Positions 29,439 through 38,912 are shown, counted from the first letter of the stretch. The stretch is 64,000 nt of DNA from Hymenobacter aerilatus (GCF_022921095.1 NZ_CP095053.1:4444501-4508500), one strand, 5' to 3'. The notes: generated from the letters alone by a model not told the origin. Numbers and translations: made by a program.

Positions 29439-30185
29439 ATGAAAAATAGGAGTAACGCTCTTTTGCTCGCGCTGGCCTTGCTCGCGGCCTGCAACACCAA
29501 CACGCCGAGTACCGGCACCGCCGTCGAGAAGCATAACCCTGCCGAAGCCACGAAGCAACCGGATACTTCTCCCGGCGACTCGTGCAACGTGCAGTTTGCG
29601 GGCATCACCTTCACCCGGTCGCTGAACGGGGCGGCGCAGAATGCCACCGTGAACGGCAACGTGCTGACGCTGCGCAGCGACGCCAAGCGCGACAACTTCA
29701 ACGACCCCGATGGCAAACTCAGCAACCACACGGCGCCGGTACTGCTCACGCAAGTGGATAACACCAAGCCGTTTACCTTCACGGCCAAGGTAGAGCCGGA
29801 GTTTCTGGAAACCTACGACGCGGGCGTGCTCTACGTGTACCTGCGCCCCGACCTATGGCAGAAGTTTGCCTACGAGCGCGACGAGCGGGCTCGCACGCGC
29901 ATCGTGAGTGTGCGCACCATCGGCACATCCGACGACAACAACCACGACCAGTTGAAGGCCAAAAGTGTGTATTTGAAAATCTCGTCCGATACCAAGACCA
30001 TCGGCTACTATTACTCGCTCGACCAGCGGCAGTGGGAGCTGGCTCGGCTGTACAAAAACGACTATCCCGCTACTATCTGGCTAGGTGTCAGCGCACAGTC
30101 GCCAATGGGCAAAGGTATGAGCACGCGCTTCGAGGACTGTTCACTTACCGCCACCAGCGTTTCCGACTTCCGCCTGGGACAATAG
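29439..30185 (+). CDS. DUF1349 lipoprotein
   Basis: 248 residues from the ATG at 29439; lipoprotein signal with the cysteine in LLAACNTN. The body is a concanavalin-like jelly roll of the DUF1349 type: KPFTFTAKVEPEF, DAGVLYVYLRPD, YYYSLDQRQWELARLY. DUF1349 proteins recur in Bacteroidota PULs, and some are thought to bind or modify glycans; no reaction is assigned here. It is tucked between two GH43 genes on the same strand. A surface glycan-binding role is possible given the lipid anchor. Family fairly sure. Confidence 0.8.
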   Translation: MKNRSNALLLALALLAACNTNTPSTGTAVEKHNPAEATKQPDTSPGDSCNVQFAGITFTRSLNGAAQNATVNGNVLTLRSDAKRDNFNDPDGKLSNHTAPVLLTQVDNTKPFTFTAKVEPEFLETYDAGVLYVYLRPDLWQKFAYERDERARTRIVSVRTIGTSDDNNHDQLKAKSVYLKISSDTKTIGYYYSLDQRQWELARLYKNDYPATIWLGVSAQSPMGKGMSTRFEDCSLTATSVSDFRLGQ

Positions 30186-30247
30186 CACGAACCGGCTGCG
30201 GACATGCCTCGCCAACCAATAGCCATTACACAACCAAAGCAGGAAAG

Positions 30248-31264
30248 ATGATAGGAAGGAGAACAGGCTGGGCACTGCTGCTGAGCTGCCAACTGCTAGC
30301 CGTGGCCGCGCAGGCGCAGGAAGCCAAAAAACCGGTCGTTCGGCAGAACGTGCCGCTGGATTCTATTCGGCTGAGCGACCCGTTCATCTTGGCCGACGCG
30401 AAAACCAAGCAGTACTACATGACCGGCACCGGCGGCCTGCTCTGGAAAAGCCCGGATATGAAGCGCTGGTCGGGGCCCTACACGGTGGCCCAGCCCGACC
30501 CTACCTCCTGGATGGGGCCGAAGCCCATAATTTGGGCCGCTGAGATTCACCCCTACCAGGGCAAGTATTACTACTTCGCCACCTTCACCAACCAGGCCGT
30601 GAAGATTGATACGGTGCAGGGCACGCCCATTGAGCGCCGGGCCTGCCACGTGCTGGTCAGCAACCAACCGGGCGGCCCCTACGTGCCCGTCCCTGGCGGC
30701 GACGCCACCTACCTGCCGGCCAATAAGCCTACCCTCGATGGCACCTTGTGGGTAGATAAAGACCAGAAACCCTACTTGGTGTACTGCTACGAGTGGCTGC
30801 AAAACCAGAACGGCACCATCGAAAAGATACAGCTGAAGCCCGACCTGAGCGGCACCATAGGCACCGGTCAGGTACTGTTTCGGGCCAGCGACGCGCCCTG
30901 GAGCCGCGAAAACCCGCGCTCTGGTCCCGCCCGACCCAACAAAGTAACAGACGGCCCCTATCTATTCCGCACTGGCACCGGCCGCCTGGGCATGATCTGG
31001 ACCAGCTGGATCTACGATGTGTACACCCAGGGTGTAGCCTACTCCACCAGCGGCACCCTCGATGGCCCGTGGGTGCAGGAAAAAGACCCCATCACCCCGC
31101 CCAACTATGGCCACGGCATGCTGTTCCGCGACCTGAACGGCAAGCTGCTGATGGCCGCGCACAGCCACCAGGACATCAAGGGCCACTACCACCGCGTGCC
31201 GCACCTGTTTTCGGTGGATGTGTCGGGCAACAAGCTGGTGTTGGGCAAGCCCTACCGACCGTAG
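30248..31264 (+). CDS. GH43 glycosidase
   Basis: 338 residues from the ATG at 30248; the open frame extends 130 codons upstream over the DUF1349 gene and that part is rejected. Signal peptide MIGRRTGWALLLSCQLLAVA then AQAQEAKKP. RLSDPFILAD gives the N-terminal catalytic-base aspartate, with WAAEIHPYQGKYYYFATF and GTLWVDKDQKPYLVYCYEW downstream. A single propeller without a binding module. Alpha-L-arabinofuranosidase or beta-xylosidase activity is usual for such members; the exact linkage cannot be read from the sequence. Its stop abuts the large palindrome at 31269-31378. Confidence 0.87.
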   Translation: MIGRRTGWALLLSCQLLAVAAQAQEAKKPVVRQNVPLDSIRLSDPFILADAKTKQYYMTGTGGLLWKSPDMKRWSGPYTVAQPDPTSWMGPKPIIWAAEIHPYQGKYYYFATFTNQAVKIDTVQGTPIERRACHVLVSNQPGGPYVPVPGGDATYLPANKPTLDGTLWVDKDQKPYLVYCYEWLQNQNGTIEKIQLKPDLSGTIGTGQVLFRASDAPWSRENPRSGPARPNKVTDGPYLFRTGTGRLGMIWTSWIYDVYTQGVAYSTSGTLDGPWVQEKDPITPPNYGHGMLFRDLNGKLLMAAHSHQDIKGHYHRVPHLFSVDVSGNKLVLGKPYRP

Positions 31265-31268
31265 GCGT

Positions 31269-31378
31269 CTGCCGGTCCGACGCCGTAGGCGTCCGACCGG
31301 TCGTCGTTGCACAAGCTTCGTGCTGATGCCTGCCCAACCGGCGCGGACATCAGCAACGACCACCGGTCCGACCGGCAG
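31269..31378. repeat. Cloverleaf-like palindromic repeat, family D
   Basis: Outer arms CTGCCGGTC (31269-31277) and GACCGGCAG (31370-31378). An inner pair ACCGGTCGTCGTTGC / GCAACGACCACCGGT has one mismatch. There are also small internal hairpins GACGCC-GTA-GGCGTC and TGCTGATG / CATCAGCA. It begins 5 bp after the GH43 stop. The shape suggests a stable RNA structure at a 3' end. I see no second copy in the window. Confidence 0.7.
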
Positions 31379-31415
31379 GTGGCAACCATTTCCCACAAAC
31401 TCTCTCTTTCACACC

Positions 31416-32570
31416 ATGAACCGTATTCCCACCTACCTGCTCGGCGCAACTCTGCTGCTGGGGCTGCCTACCGCCTGCACCACCTCCAAGGCTACCACGG
31501 CCACGTCTGCGCGGCCCCAAAAGGCTGAGATGCTAGCCCTCATCACGAAGGTAAACGACCATTGGCAGGCCACACACCCGCCGCAGGAGCGGGCATTTTG
31601 GGACGTAGCGGCCTACCACACCGGCAACATGGCCGCCTACGCCGTCACCAACAACGAGAAATACCGCCAGTATTCTGAAACGTGGGCCGAGCACAACCAG
31701 TGGAAAGGCGCCAAATCGGACAACAAGGCGGAGTGGAAATACAAGTATGGCGAGAAGGACGACTACGTGCTGTTCGGCGACTGGCAGATTTGCTTTCAAA
31801 CCTACGTCGACCTCTACAACCTAAAGCCAGAGCCCCAGCGCATTGCGCGGGCGAAAGAGGTGATGGAATATGAGATGAGCACCGACAAAAATGACTATTG
31901 GTGGTGGGCTGATGGTCTCTACATGGTGATGCCCGTGATGACCAAGCTGCACAAAGTAACCGGCAACCCGCAGTACCTGACGAAGTTGCATGAGTATTTC
32001 AGCTACGCCAACAGCATCATGTACGACCAGGAAACCGGCCTGTACTACCGCGACGCCAAGTATGTGTACCCCCAGCACAAATCAGCAAACGGCAAGAAGG
32101 ACTTCTGGGCGCGCGGTGATGGGTGGGTGTTTGCCGGCCTGGCCAAAGTGCTGCAAGACCTGCCCGCCACCGACCCCCACCGCGACGAGTACCTGAGCAA
32201 GTACCGCGGCCTGGCTGCTGCCCTCAAGCAAGCCCAACAGCCCGAAGGCCACTGGACGCGCAGCCTCCTGGACCCCGCGCACGCCCCCGGCCCCGAAACC
32301 AGCGGCACGGCCTTTAACACCTTTGCCTACCTGTGGGGCATCAACAACGGTCTGCTGGACCGCAAGGAGTACCTGCCCACAGCTATGAAGGGCTGGCAGT
32401 ACCTCACCTCCACCGCCCTCCAACCCGACGGCACCATCGGCTACGTGCAGCCCATCGGCGAGAAAGCCATTCCTGGTCAGGTAGTCGACAAAAACTCCAC
32501 ATCTAATTTCGGGGTAGGGGCTTTCCTACTTGCCGCTAGCGAGATGTATCATCATGTAGATAAACGGTAG
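31416..32570 (+). CDS. GH105 unsaturated uronyl hydrolase, lipoprotein form
   Basis: 384 residues from the ATG at 31416; upstream reading into the GH43 gene is rejected. Lipoprotein signal with cysteine in LPTACTTSK, unlike the soluble GH105 at 5970. The signature YWWWADGLYMVMPVM places the likely catalytic aspartate at D166; FWARGDGWVFAGL and SGTAFNTFAYLWG are further family marks. The lipid anchor suggests it acts at the inner face of the outer membrane or on the surface. It provides unsaturated uronic acid for KduI and KduD. Confidence 0.92.
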   Translation: MNRIPTYLLGATLLLGLPTACTTSKATTATSARPQKAEMLALITKVNDHWQATHPPQERAFWDVAAYHTGNMAAYAVTNNEKYRQYSETWAEHNQWKGAKSDNKAEWKYKYGEKDDYVLFGDWQICFQTYVDLYNLKPEPQRIARAKEVMEYEMSTDKNDYWWWADGLYMVMPVMTKLHKVTGNPQYLTKLHEYFSYANSIMYDQETGLYYRDAKYVYPQHKSANGKKDFWARGDGWVFAGLAKVLQDLPATDPHRDEYLSKYRGLAAALKQAQQPEGHWTRSLLDPAHAPGPETSGTAFNTFAYLWGINNGLLDRKEYLPTAMKGWQYLTSTALQPDGTIGYVQPIGEKAIPGQVVDKNSTSNFGVGAFLLAASEMYHHVDKR

Positions 32571-32630
32571 CTTGGGTAGTAGTGTAAAGGCATAGATTGC
32601 GCGGCGAAAGCGTGCACGGCGCGAACGGTG

Positions 32631-32803
32631 CGCCTCACCCCCGGCCCCCTCTCCGAAAGTGGAGAGGGGGAGCCTTTGCCGGAGCCCATAGCTGATGGCG
32701 GTTAGCTTCCTTCATCAAAAGCTGCTAGCCAACAGCCGGTGACTAAGAACCTACTCGTCCGGCACCCCCTCTCCATTTTCGGAGAGGGGCCGGGGGGGAG
32801 GCG
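32631..32803. repeat. Inverted repeat pair, family C, between GH105 and GH97
   Basis: Left unit CGCCTCACCCCCGGCCCC and a right unit ending GCCGGGGGGGAGGCG are inverted, and each contains its own CCCTCTCC / GGAGAGGG stem. A similar pair flanks 53648-53813 and a half copy occurs at 52106-52131. Probably a mobile or amplified intergenic palindrome. The gap between the arms holds no gene. Confidence 0.85.
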
Positions 32804-32836
32804 CCCACCAGAACGACCCTCATAAACACCTACTCA

Positions 32837-34780
32837 ATGCCTTCCTATATCACGCACTTCCTACCTTTCCTCGGCTTGCTCAGCCTAACCACTGCCGCCC
32901 AGGCCGCCAAACCTATCCGTGTAGCCAGCCCCGACGGCGCCGTGCAAGTGACTGTAGACGTGACCGGCCAGGGCCAGCCTACCTACGCCGTGCGCTACCG
33001 CAGTGCCGAGGTGCTGCGGCCGTCGCGCCTGGGCTTGCAGCTCGCCGGCACCGACCTGAGCCAGGGCCTGAAGCTGAAGAAAGCGGACAAGGTAGAAGCC
33101 GTGACCGACGACTACCAGCTGGCCACCGACAAGCGCGCCAATTGCCGCTACCGGGCCAACCGGCGCGTGGTGCACTTCGCGGGTAAGGCCGGCGCCCCAC
33201 AGCTGAGCGTGGTGTTTCAGGTGTCCAACGACGGGGTAGCGTTTCAATATGTGGTAGAAGGCACCAGCCAGGAGGTGCAGCGCATCACTGCCGAAAACAC
33301 CACCTTTCACCTGCCCGCCAGCGCCAAGGGGTGGCTGCACCCGCACGCCAAAGCCCAAACCGGCTGGGCCAAAACGCAGCCTTCCTACGAGGAAAACTAC
33401 CAGCGCGGCATAGCGGCCGGCACGCCCTCTACTATTGGAGAAGGCTGGTCGTTTCCGGCTTTGTTTGAAGCCAACGGGCATTGGGTACTGCTCACGGAGG
33501 CTGGTATGGGGCGCACTTACTGCGGCTCCCACCTGGCGCACGCCTCCCCCGACGCCGAGTACAGCATTGCCTTCGCGCAGCCCCAGGAGCGCACCACCCC
33601 CGAAGCCCCCGTACTGCCCGAAGGTCGCCTACCCTGGCGCACACCCTGGCGCGTGCTGGTGGTCGGCAACTCGCTGGCGCCCATTGTAGAATCTACTTTG
33701 ACAACGGACGTGAGCGCACCCGCCCAAACGGCCGTGGTGCCGGAAGTAGCCGGCAAATCGTCGTGGTCGTGGGTGCTGCTGGGCGACGGCAAAACCACCT
33801 ACGATGTGCAGCGCCGCTTCATCGACTACGCCGCCGACATGGAATGGCGCTACTGCCTGGTAGATGCCCTGTGGGACACGCAGATAGGCTACGACAAAAC
33901 GCAGGAATTGGCCCAATATGCCCGCTCCAAAAACGTGGGGCTGCTGGTGTGGTACAACTCCAACGGCCACTGGAACGAAGCTCCCCAAACGCCGAAAAAT
34001 GTGCTCTTCGAGGCCGAAAGCCGACGCAAGGAGTTTGCCCGCATCAAGCAAATGGGTATAGCCGGGCTGAAAATTGACTTCTTCGGCGGGGATGGGCAGT
34101 CGTTTATGAACTACTACCAGGACCTGCTGGAAGACGCCGCGAAGGCCGGGCTGCTCGTGAACTTTCACGGCACTACCATCCCGCGGGGCTGGAACCGCAC
34201 CTACCCAAACCTGATGACCATGGAAGCCGTGAAGGGCTTCGAGTTCCTGACCTTCGACCAAAACAATACTGACCAGGAGCCTACCCACTGCGCTACGCTC
34301 CTCTTCACCCGCAACGCCGTGGGCCCAATGGACTTCACGCCCATGGCGTTTTCGGAAATCAACGGCAAGCAGCGCCGCACCTCCAACGCGTTTGAGCTGG
34401 CCTTGTCGGTGCTGTTTCAGTCGGGCATTCAGCACTACGCTGAGGTGCCCGAGGGCATGGCCGCGCAGCCTGCCTACGTGCGCGAGTTTGTGAAAAAGCT
34501 ACCCCCGCGCTGGGCCGATGTGCGCTTTGTGGAGGGATACCCTGGCCAGTACGCCGTGCTGGCCCGCCAGGCCCCCGATGGCCGCTGGTACCTGGCCGGC
34601 ATCAACGCCACCGATGCGCCCAAAACTATTCAGGTTGACCTAGGCAAGCTAGGCCTGAAAAGTGGCACGCTCATCACCGACGGTGCTACCAACCGCAGCT
34701 TCAGCACGCAGCCCGTGGCTGGCAACGCGGTGAGCGTGACGCTGCCGGCGCGTGGGGGCTTTGTGGTGCAACCGGAGTAG
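32837..34780 (+). CDS. GH97 retaining-type alpha-galactosidase-like enzyme
   Basis: 647 residues, signal peptide ending near TTAAQAAK. N-terminal sandwich, then a TIM barrel with VDALWDTQIGYDK, LLVWYNSNGHWN and LKIDFFGGDGQSFM. D414 in KIDF corresponds to the nucleophile position used by retaining GH97 enzymes, whereas inverting SusB-type alpha-glucosidases lack it. Retaining members act on alpha-galactosides, and some on beta-L-arabinopyranosides; both sugars can cap arabinogalactan. Calcium-site acids cannot be confirmed by eye. It follows the family C repeat and is followed by the GH2 gene after 198 bp without further features. Confidence 0.9.
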   Translation: MPSYITHFLPFLGLLSLTTAAQAAKPIRVASPDGAVQVTVDVTGQGQPTYAVRYRSAEVLRPSRLGLQLAGTDLSQGLKLKKADKVEAVTDDYQLATDKRANCRYRANRRVVHFAGKAGAPQLSVVFQVSNDGVAFQYVVEGTSQEVQRITAENTTFHLPASAKGWLHPHAKAQTGWAKTQPSYEENYQRGIAAGTPSTIGEGWSFPALFEANGHWVLLTEAGMGRTYCGSHLAHASPDAEYSIAFAQPQERTTPEAPVLPEGRLPWRTPWRVLVVGNSLAPIVESTLTTDVSAPAQTAVVPEVAGKSSWSWVLLGDGKTTYDVQRRFIDYAADMEWRYCLVDALWDTQIGYDKTQELAQYARSKNVGLLVWYNSNGHWNEAPQTPKNVLFEAESRRKEFARIKQMGIAGLKIDFFGGDGQSFMNYYQDLLEDAAKAGLLVNFHGTTIPRGWNRTYPNLMTMEAVKGFEFLTFDQNNTDQEPTHCATLLFTRNAVGPMDFTPMAFSEINGKQRRTSNAFELALSVLFQSGIQHYAEVPEGMAAQPAYVREFVKKLPPRWADVRFVEGYPGQYAVLARQAPDGRWYLAGINATDAPKTIQVDLGKLGLKSGTLITDGATNRSFSTQPVAGNAVSVTLPARGGFVVQPE

Positions 34781-34978
34781 GAGAGGGTAGGGAAGTGCTT
34801 CAGCTGCAGCGCAAAGCTATTTGTGTAGGGCGAGGTAAGCGAATGGCTGTCATACTGCCCCCGACGAATATCACCCCGCCATTCTCCCGAAATGTCCCCG
34901 GTTGCTTCGCAGGTAGTGGCGTAGGTTTGCCTAACGGTGCCAACCACACCGTTATCTACTGCTTTACCTTTCCTGTAT

Positions 34979-37900
34979 ATGCGTAACCTTCATTTTTTAC
35001 TGGCCGCCCTGCTCCTAACAAGCAGGGCAGCTACAGCCCAGCCTACCCCCAACGAGTGGGAAAATCCGCAAGTACTGGACGAGCATAAAGAAAAGGGACG
35101 CGCCAGCTTTGTGCTCTATGAGAAGGCTGCCGATGTGGCCGCCGATGACTACAGCCGCTCGCCCTACTATCAGTCGCTAAACGGCAACTGGAAATTCAAC
35201 TTTGCGCTTCGGCCAGCCGAGCGCCCCACCAACTTTGCCCAGGCCAACTTCGACGATGCCGCCTGGAAAACTATTCCCGTACCCTCCAACTGGGAAATGC
35301 AGGGCTACGGAATTCCCATCTACACCAATATCGTATACCCGTTTCCCAAGAATCCGCCCTTCATTGATGGCCGCGACAACCCCGTAGGTACCTACCGGCG
35401 CACCTTTACGGTGCCAGCGGGCTGGGCTGGGCGTGAGGTGTTGTTGCGGTTCGGCTCTATTTCGGGCTACGCCATGGTGTTTGTGAACGGGCAGCGCGTG
35501 GGCATGAGCAAGGTAGCGAAGTCACCGGCCGAGTTCGATATTACCCCCTACCTGAAAGCGGGAGAAAACCAACTTGCTGTACAAGTACTGCGCTGGCACG
35601 ATGGTAGTTACCTCGAAGATCAGGACATGTGGCGCCTTTCCGGCATCGACCGGGATGTGGCCTTGCTCAGCCTACCGAAGCGGAGCATATGGGACTTCTT
35701 TGCGCATGCCGACCTCGATCCAAGTTACAAAAACGGGCAGTTCTCGGCCGATGTGACGTTGCGTAGTTTTGCCGGCGCGCAGGCCACGCCAGCCCGTGTG
35801 CGGGTAGAGCTGCTGGATGCTACGGGCAAAACGGTGCTGCGCCAAGAGCAACCCGTAGCGCCCGATGCACAAACCGTAACGTTGCGTGGCACCGTGCCCA
35901 ATGTGCGCCGCTGGAGCGCAGAGCAGCCTACCCTCTACCAGTGCCGCATTGCGTTGGAAGACGCACAGGGCAAGGTGCTGGCCCTCACCGGCTGCAAGCT
36001 GGGTTTCCGCAAAGTGGAAATCAAAGATGCGCAGCTGATGGTGAACGGTGTGCCAATAGAAGTGCATGGCGTGAACCGCCACGAGTTTGATCAAACCACG
36101 GGTAGGGCCGTGAGTGAAGCTGTGATGCGCCAGGACGTGCAGCTGATGAAGCAGCACAACATTAACGCCGTGCGTACCAGCCACTACCCCAACGATGAGC
36201 GGTGGTATAAGCTGTGCGACGAGTACGGGCTGTACTTGGTAGATGAAGCCAACATTGAAACCCACGGCTTTGGGGCTGAGTGGCAGGGGTGGTTTGACAA
36301 GAGCAAGCACCCCGCTTACTTGCCGCAGTGGGCCCCCGCACACCTAGACCGGATTGAACGGCTGCTGGAGCGCGACAAAAACCACGCTTCCGTGATTGTG
36401 TGGAGTATGGGCAACGAGTGCGGCAATGGCCCTGTGTTTCATGATGCCTATAAGTGGCTGAAGCAGCGCGACCCTAGCCGCCCTGTACAGTTTGAGCAAG
36501 CCGGCGAAGATGTGGACACCGACATTGTGTGCCCCATGTATCCCGGTATGGGCTCCATGAAAAAATACGCCAATGCCACCGATAAAACTCGGCCGTACAT
36601 CATGTGTGAATACTCGCACGCGATGGGCAACAGCAGTGGTAACTTTCAAGAGTACTGGGACTTGATTCGTAGCAAGCCGCACATGCAAGGTGGCTTTATC
36701 TGGGACTGGGTAGACCAGGGAATCAAAACCACAACTCCTACCGGGGCGCCCTTTTGGGCCTACGGCGGCGACCTAGGTGGTTACCACTTGCAGAACGACG
36801 AAAACTTCAGTGGTAATGGGCTGGTAGGCGCTGACCGCTCGGCGCACCCGTCTATCTACGAGGTGAAAAAAGTCTACCAAGACATCCGGTTTAGTGCTGC
36901 CAAGCCCGCCGATGGTCGCATCACAGTGCACAACGGGTTTTCTTTTAATACACTGGAAAACTATGATTTCCGCTGGGAGCTGCTGAAAAACGGCGCGGTA
37001 GTAAAGCGCGGTACTTTTTCCCCGAAAGCCCTACCCCGGCAGCAGCAACAGGTAAAGCTGAGTTTGCCTACCCTGTCGGCCCAGCCTGGTACAGAGTACG
37101 TGCTCAATGTTTTTGCCCTCACCAAGAAGGCTGCCGCGCTGGTGCCCGCCGGGCACGAAGTTGCGCGTGAGCAGTTTGTGCTCACACCCGCCGCCACGTA
37201 CTTCGCGGCGGCTTCCCCTACCGCCACTACCCTGCAAGTAAAGCGCGACGGCGACAAGCTGACGTTTACGGCGGGCGAGGTACGCGGCGAGTTCAATACC
37301 AAGCAGGGCCGCCTAACCGACTATCGGTTGCGCAACGAATCTGTCCTTGGCAGCTTCCCTGAGCCCTACTTCTGGCGTGCCCCCACGGATAACGACTTTG
37401 GTAACGGAATGCCCGAGCGCTTGGGCGTGTGGCGTACAGCCCACGCCGCCCGCCAGGTGCAGCGCGTGATGGTAGGCGAACAAACCGCCGCGGGCTTACC
37501 CATCACCGTTGACTACCTACTCAGCGACATCAACTCGCCGTATACAGTAGCCTACCTCCTGCGCCCCGACGGAGCCGTGCAAGTAACGGCCTCTATTGAC
37601 CTGACAGGCAGAAACCTGCCCGAGATGCCGCGCTTTGGTATGCGCCTGGAGATGCCCAAGCAGTTCAGCGAGCTGACCTATTACGGCCGCGGGCCCTGGG
37701 AAAACTATGCCGACCGCAACACCGCCGCTTTCTTAGGCACCTACCGCGACTCAGTGGCTGGGCAGTTCACAACCAACTACCTACGCCCGCAGGAGTGTGG
37801 CTACCGCACCGATGTGCGCTGGCTAACGCTGACGAATGCTGCAGGACGCGGCCTGCGCGTAGAAGGCACTCAACAGCCTATCTGCTTCAGCGCCCTACCC

Positions 37901-38164
37901 TATAGTGCCGAAGATATGGACCCCGGCCTCACCAAAAAGCAGCAGCACCCCACCGACCTAAAGCCTTCCCGTCAGACTTCGCTGCACCTTGATTTGAAGC
38001 AGCGCGGCGTAGGTGGCGACAACAGCTGGGGCGCCCTGCCGCACGAGCAGTACCGTCTGCTGGATAAAAAGTATACCTACACCTACACGCTGCGCCTGCT
38101 GGATGGCAGTGAAACGGGCAAAGGCGCTACCTCACAGGCAACGCCTAAAGGTAGCATTAGGTAG
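34979..38164 (+). CDS. GH2 beta-galactosidase (LacZ type, exported)
   Basis: 1061 residues from the ATG at 34979 (MRNLHFLLAALLL) with cleavage near AATAQP; the reading from 34937 breaks the signal peptide. Five-domain LacZ architecture: N-terminal sugar-binding domain (ENPQVLDEHKEKGRA, VPSNWEMQGYGIPIY), TIM barrel with acid/base E480 in MGNECGNG and nucleophile E544 in MCEYSHAMGNS, and C-terminal beta-galactosidase small-chain domain (PEPYFWRAPTDNDFG). It removes beta-linked galactose and complements GH35. The codons look slightly richer in A/T than in neighbouring enzyme genes. Confidence 0.94.
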   Translation: MRNLHFLLAALLLTSRAATAQPTPNEWENPQVLDEHKEKGRASFVLYEKAADVAADDYSRSPYYQSLNGNWKFNFALRPAERPTNFAQANFDDAAWKTIPVPSNWEMQGYGIPIYTNIVYPFPKNPPFIDGRDNPVGTYRRTFTVPAGWAGREVLLRFGSISGYAMVFVNGQRVGMSKVAKSPAEFDITPYLKAGENQLAVQVLRWHDGSYLEDQDMWRLSGIDRDVALLSLPKRSIWDFFAHADLDPSYKNGQFSADVTLRSFAGAQATPARVRVELLDATGKTVLRQEQPVAPDAQTVTLRGTVPNVRRWSAEQPTLYQCRIALEDAQGKVLALTGCKLGFRKVEIKDAQLMVNGVPIEVHGVNRHEFDQTTGRAVSEAVMRQDVQLMKQHNINAVRTSHYPNDERWYKLCDEYGLYLVDEANIETHGFGAEWQGWFDKSKHPAYLPQWAPAHLDRIERLLERDKNHASVIVWSMGNECGNGPVFHDAYKWLKQRDPSRPVQFEQAGEDVDTDIVCPMYPGMGSMKKYANATDKTRPYIMCEYSHAMGNSSGNFQEYWDLIRSKPHMQGGFIWDWVDQGIKTTTPTGAPFWAYGGDLGGYHLQNDENFSGNGLVGADRSAHPSIYEVKKVYQDIRFSAAKPADGRITVHNGFSFNTLENYDFRWELLKNGAVVKRGTFSPKALPRQQQQVKLSLPTLSAQPGTEYVLNVFALTKKAAALVPAGHEVAREQFVLTPAATYFAAASPTATTLQVKRDGDKLTFTAGEVRGEFNTKQGRLTDYRLRNESVLGSFPEPYFWRAPTDNDFGNGMPERLGVWRTAHAARQVQRVMVGEQTAAGLPITVDYLLSDINSPYTVAYLLRPDGAVQVTASIDLTGRNLPEMPRFGMRLEMPKQFSELTYYGRGPWENYADRNTAAFLGTYRDSVAGQFTTNYLRPQECGYRTDVRWLTLTNAAGRGLRVEGTQQPICFSALPYSAEDMDPGLTKKQQHPTDLKPSRQTSLHLDLKQRGVGGDNSWGALPHEQYRLLDKKYTYTYTLRLLDGSETGKGATSQATPKGSIR

Positions 38165-38171
38165 GCAAAGG

Positions 38172-38266
38172 AGTAGAGACACAACATGTTATGTCTTGTC
38201 GTTGAACGGCTTGAATTGGGTGAAATAAAGTCAGTAATGGCAAGGCAAACATGTTGTGTTTCTACT
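38172..38266. repeat. Inverted repeat, family E, after GH2
   Basis: A 19-nt arm at 38172-38190 (AGTAGAGACACAACATGTT) and its reverse complement at 38248-38266 with one mismatch flank a 57-bp spacer. The element starts 8 bp past the GH2 stop. Probably another intergenic palindrome family; only one copy in this window. Confidence 0.75.
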
Positions 38267-38347
38267 TCATATAGTGCTGCAGACTGTATGTTTAGAACAA
38301 GTGCTTTCTTTAGAGGAAATAGTTAATCCTTTTAAAGCATCACTACT

Positions 38348-38902
38348 ATGCGCTACCTGTGGCTCACTTCGTTATTACTTAGTCTGGGGTATTTAAATAG
38401 CTGGTCGAGTTGGGCGCAACAGGCCACCGAAGTACCCGCAACGGCACCAACCCCTGATACAGTTCGGCACGACAATTCAAGCCCGGTGTATGTGCTGAAT
38501 GACCGCTTTATTGTGGGTGGTTTGTGGGACGTGGTACCAGCAAATATTGCGGAGATAGTGGTCTATAAAGGAGGCGAAGTCCCAGCACGACTGCGTAGTG
38601 TGATGTCGCACGGTGTAGTAAGTGTCAACCTTAAAAAGAGGTTTAAAGGAAATACCAAGTCATTGGCAGCTATTCAGCAGTGGCTGAAGCTGCGCGGGCC
38701 AGTTGCTTTTCAGCTGGAAGGCCAGCCGTTGGAAGATACCGGACTACGCATTGTGACGGATGCCATTGCTGGTATCGACGTAATGCGCCCTTCCGTTGGC
38801 CAATCGACTACAGTCATCAACATTCGGTTGGTGCGGACGAACCCGCGGCCGACATATCACCCACCAGGTACTATTATGATTCGGGGTAACGCGAGTCAAT
38901 AA
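38348..38902 (+). CDS. Small secreted TonB-plug-like protein
   Basis: 184 residues with a signal peptide (MRYLWLTSLLLSL, cleavage near SSWAQQ). No enzyme motif. The middle reads VYVLNDRFIVGG, then VPANIAEIVVYKGG, then MSHGVVSVNLKKR. This tracks the SusC plug pattern of a VVDGVPV-like strand, an I-x-x-IEVLKD-like strand and a GVILITTK-like strand, in the same order and spacing. A second weaker cycle (FQLEGQPLEDTG, ITDAIAGIDVM, TVINIRLV) follows, as if the unit were duplicated. No carboxypeptidase-like domain or barrel is present. Function unknown; 10 bp upstream of the BNR_4-GH16 gene and probably co-translated with it. Confidence 0.65.
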   Translation: MRYLWLTSLLLSLGYLNSWSSWAQQATEVPATAPTPDTVRHDNSSPVYVLNDRFIVGGLWDVVPANIAEIVVYKGGEVPARLRSVMSHGVVSVNLKKRFKGNTKSLAAIQQWLKLRGPVAFQLEGQPLEDTGLRIVTDAIAGIDVMRPSVGQSTTVINIRLVRTNPRPTYHPPGTIMIRGNASQ

Positions 38903-38912
38903 CTCTGCTACT

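Noticed and set aside
29855..30247. N-terminal extension of the GH43 at 30248
   Set aside because: It overlaps the DUF1349 gene in another frame, and the signal peptide begins at 30248.
31269..31378. tRNA-like cloverleaf
   Set aside because: No TTC-loop-like sequence, no anticodon arm geometry and no acceptor CCA region; treated as a palindromic repeat.
32631..32803. Small non-coding RNA gene
   Set aside because: The inverted units belong to a repeated family seen again at 53648, and no promoter or terminator arrangement was seen.
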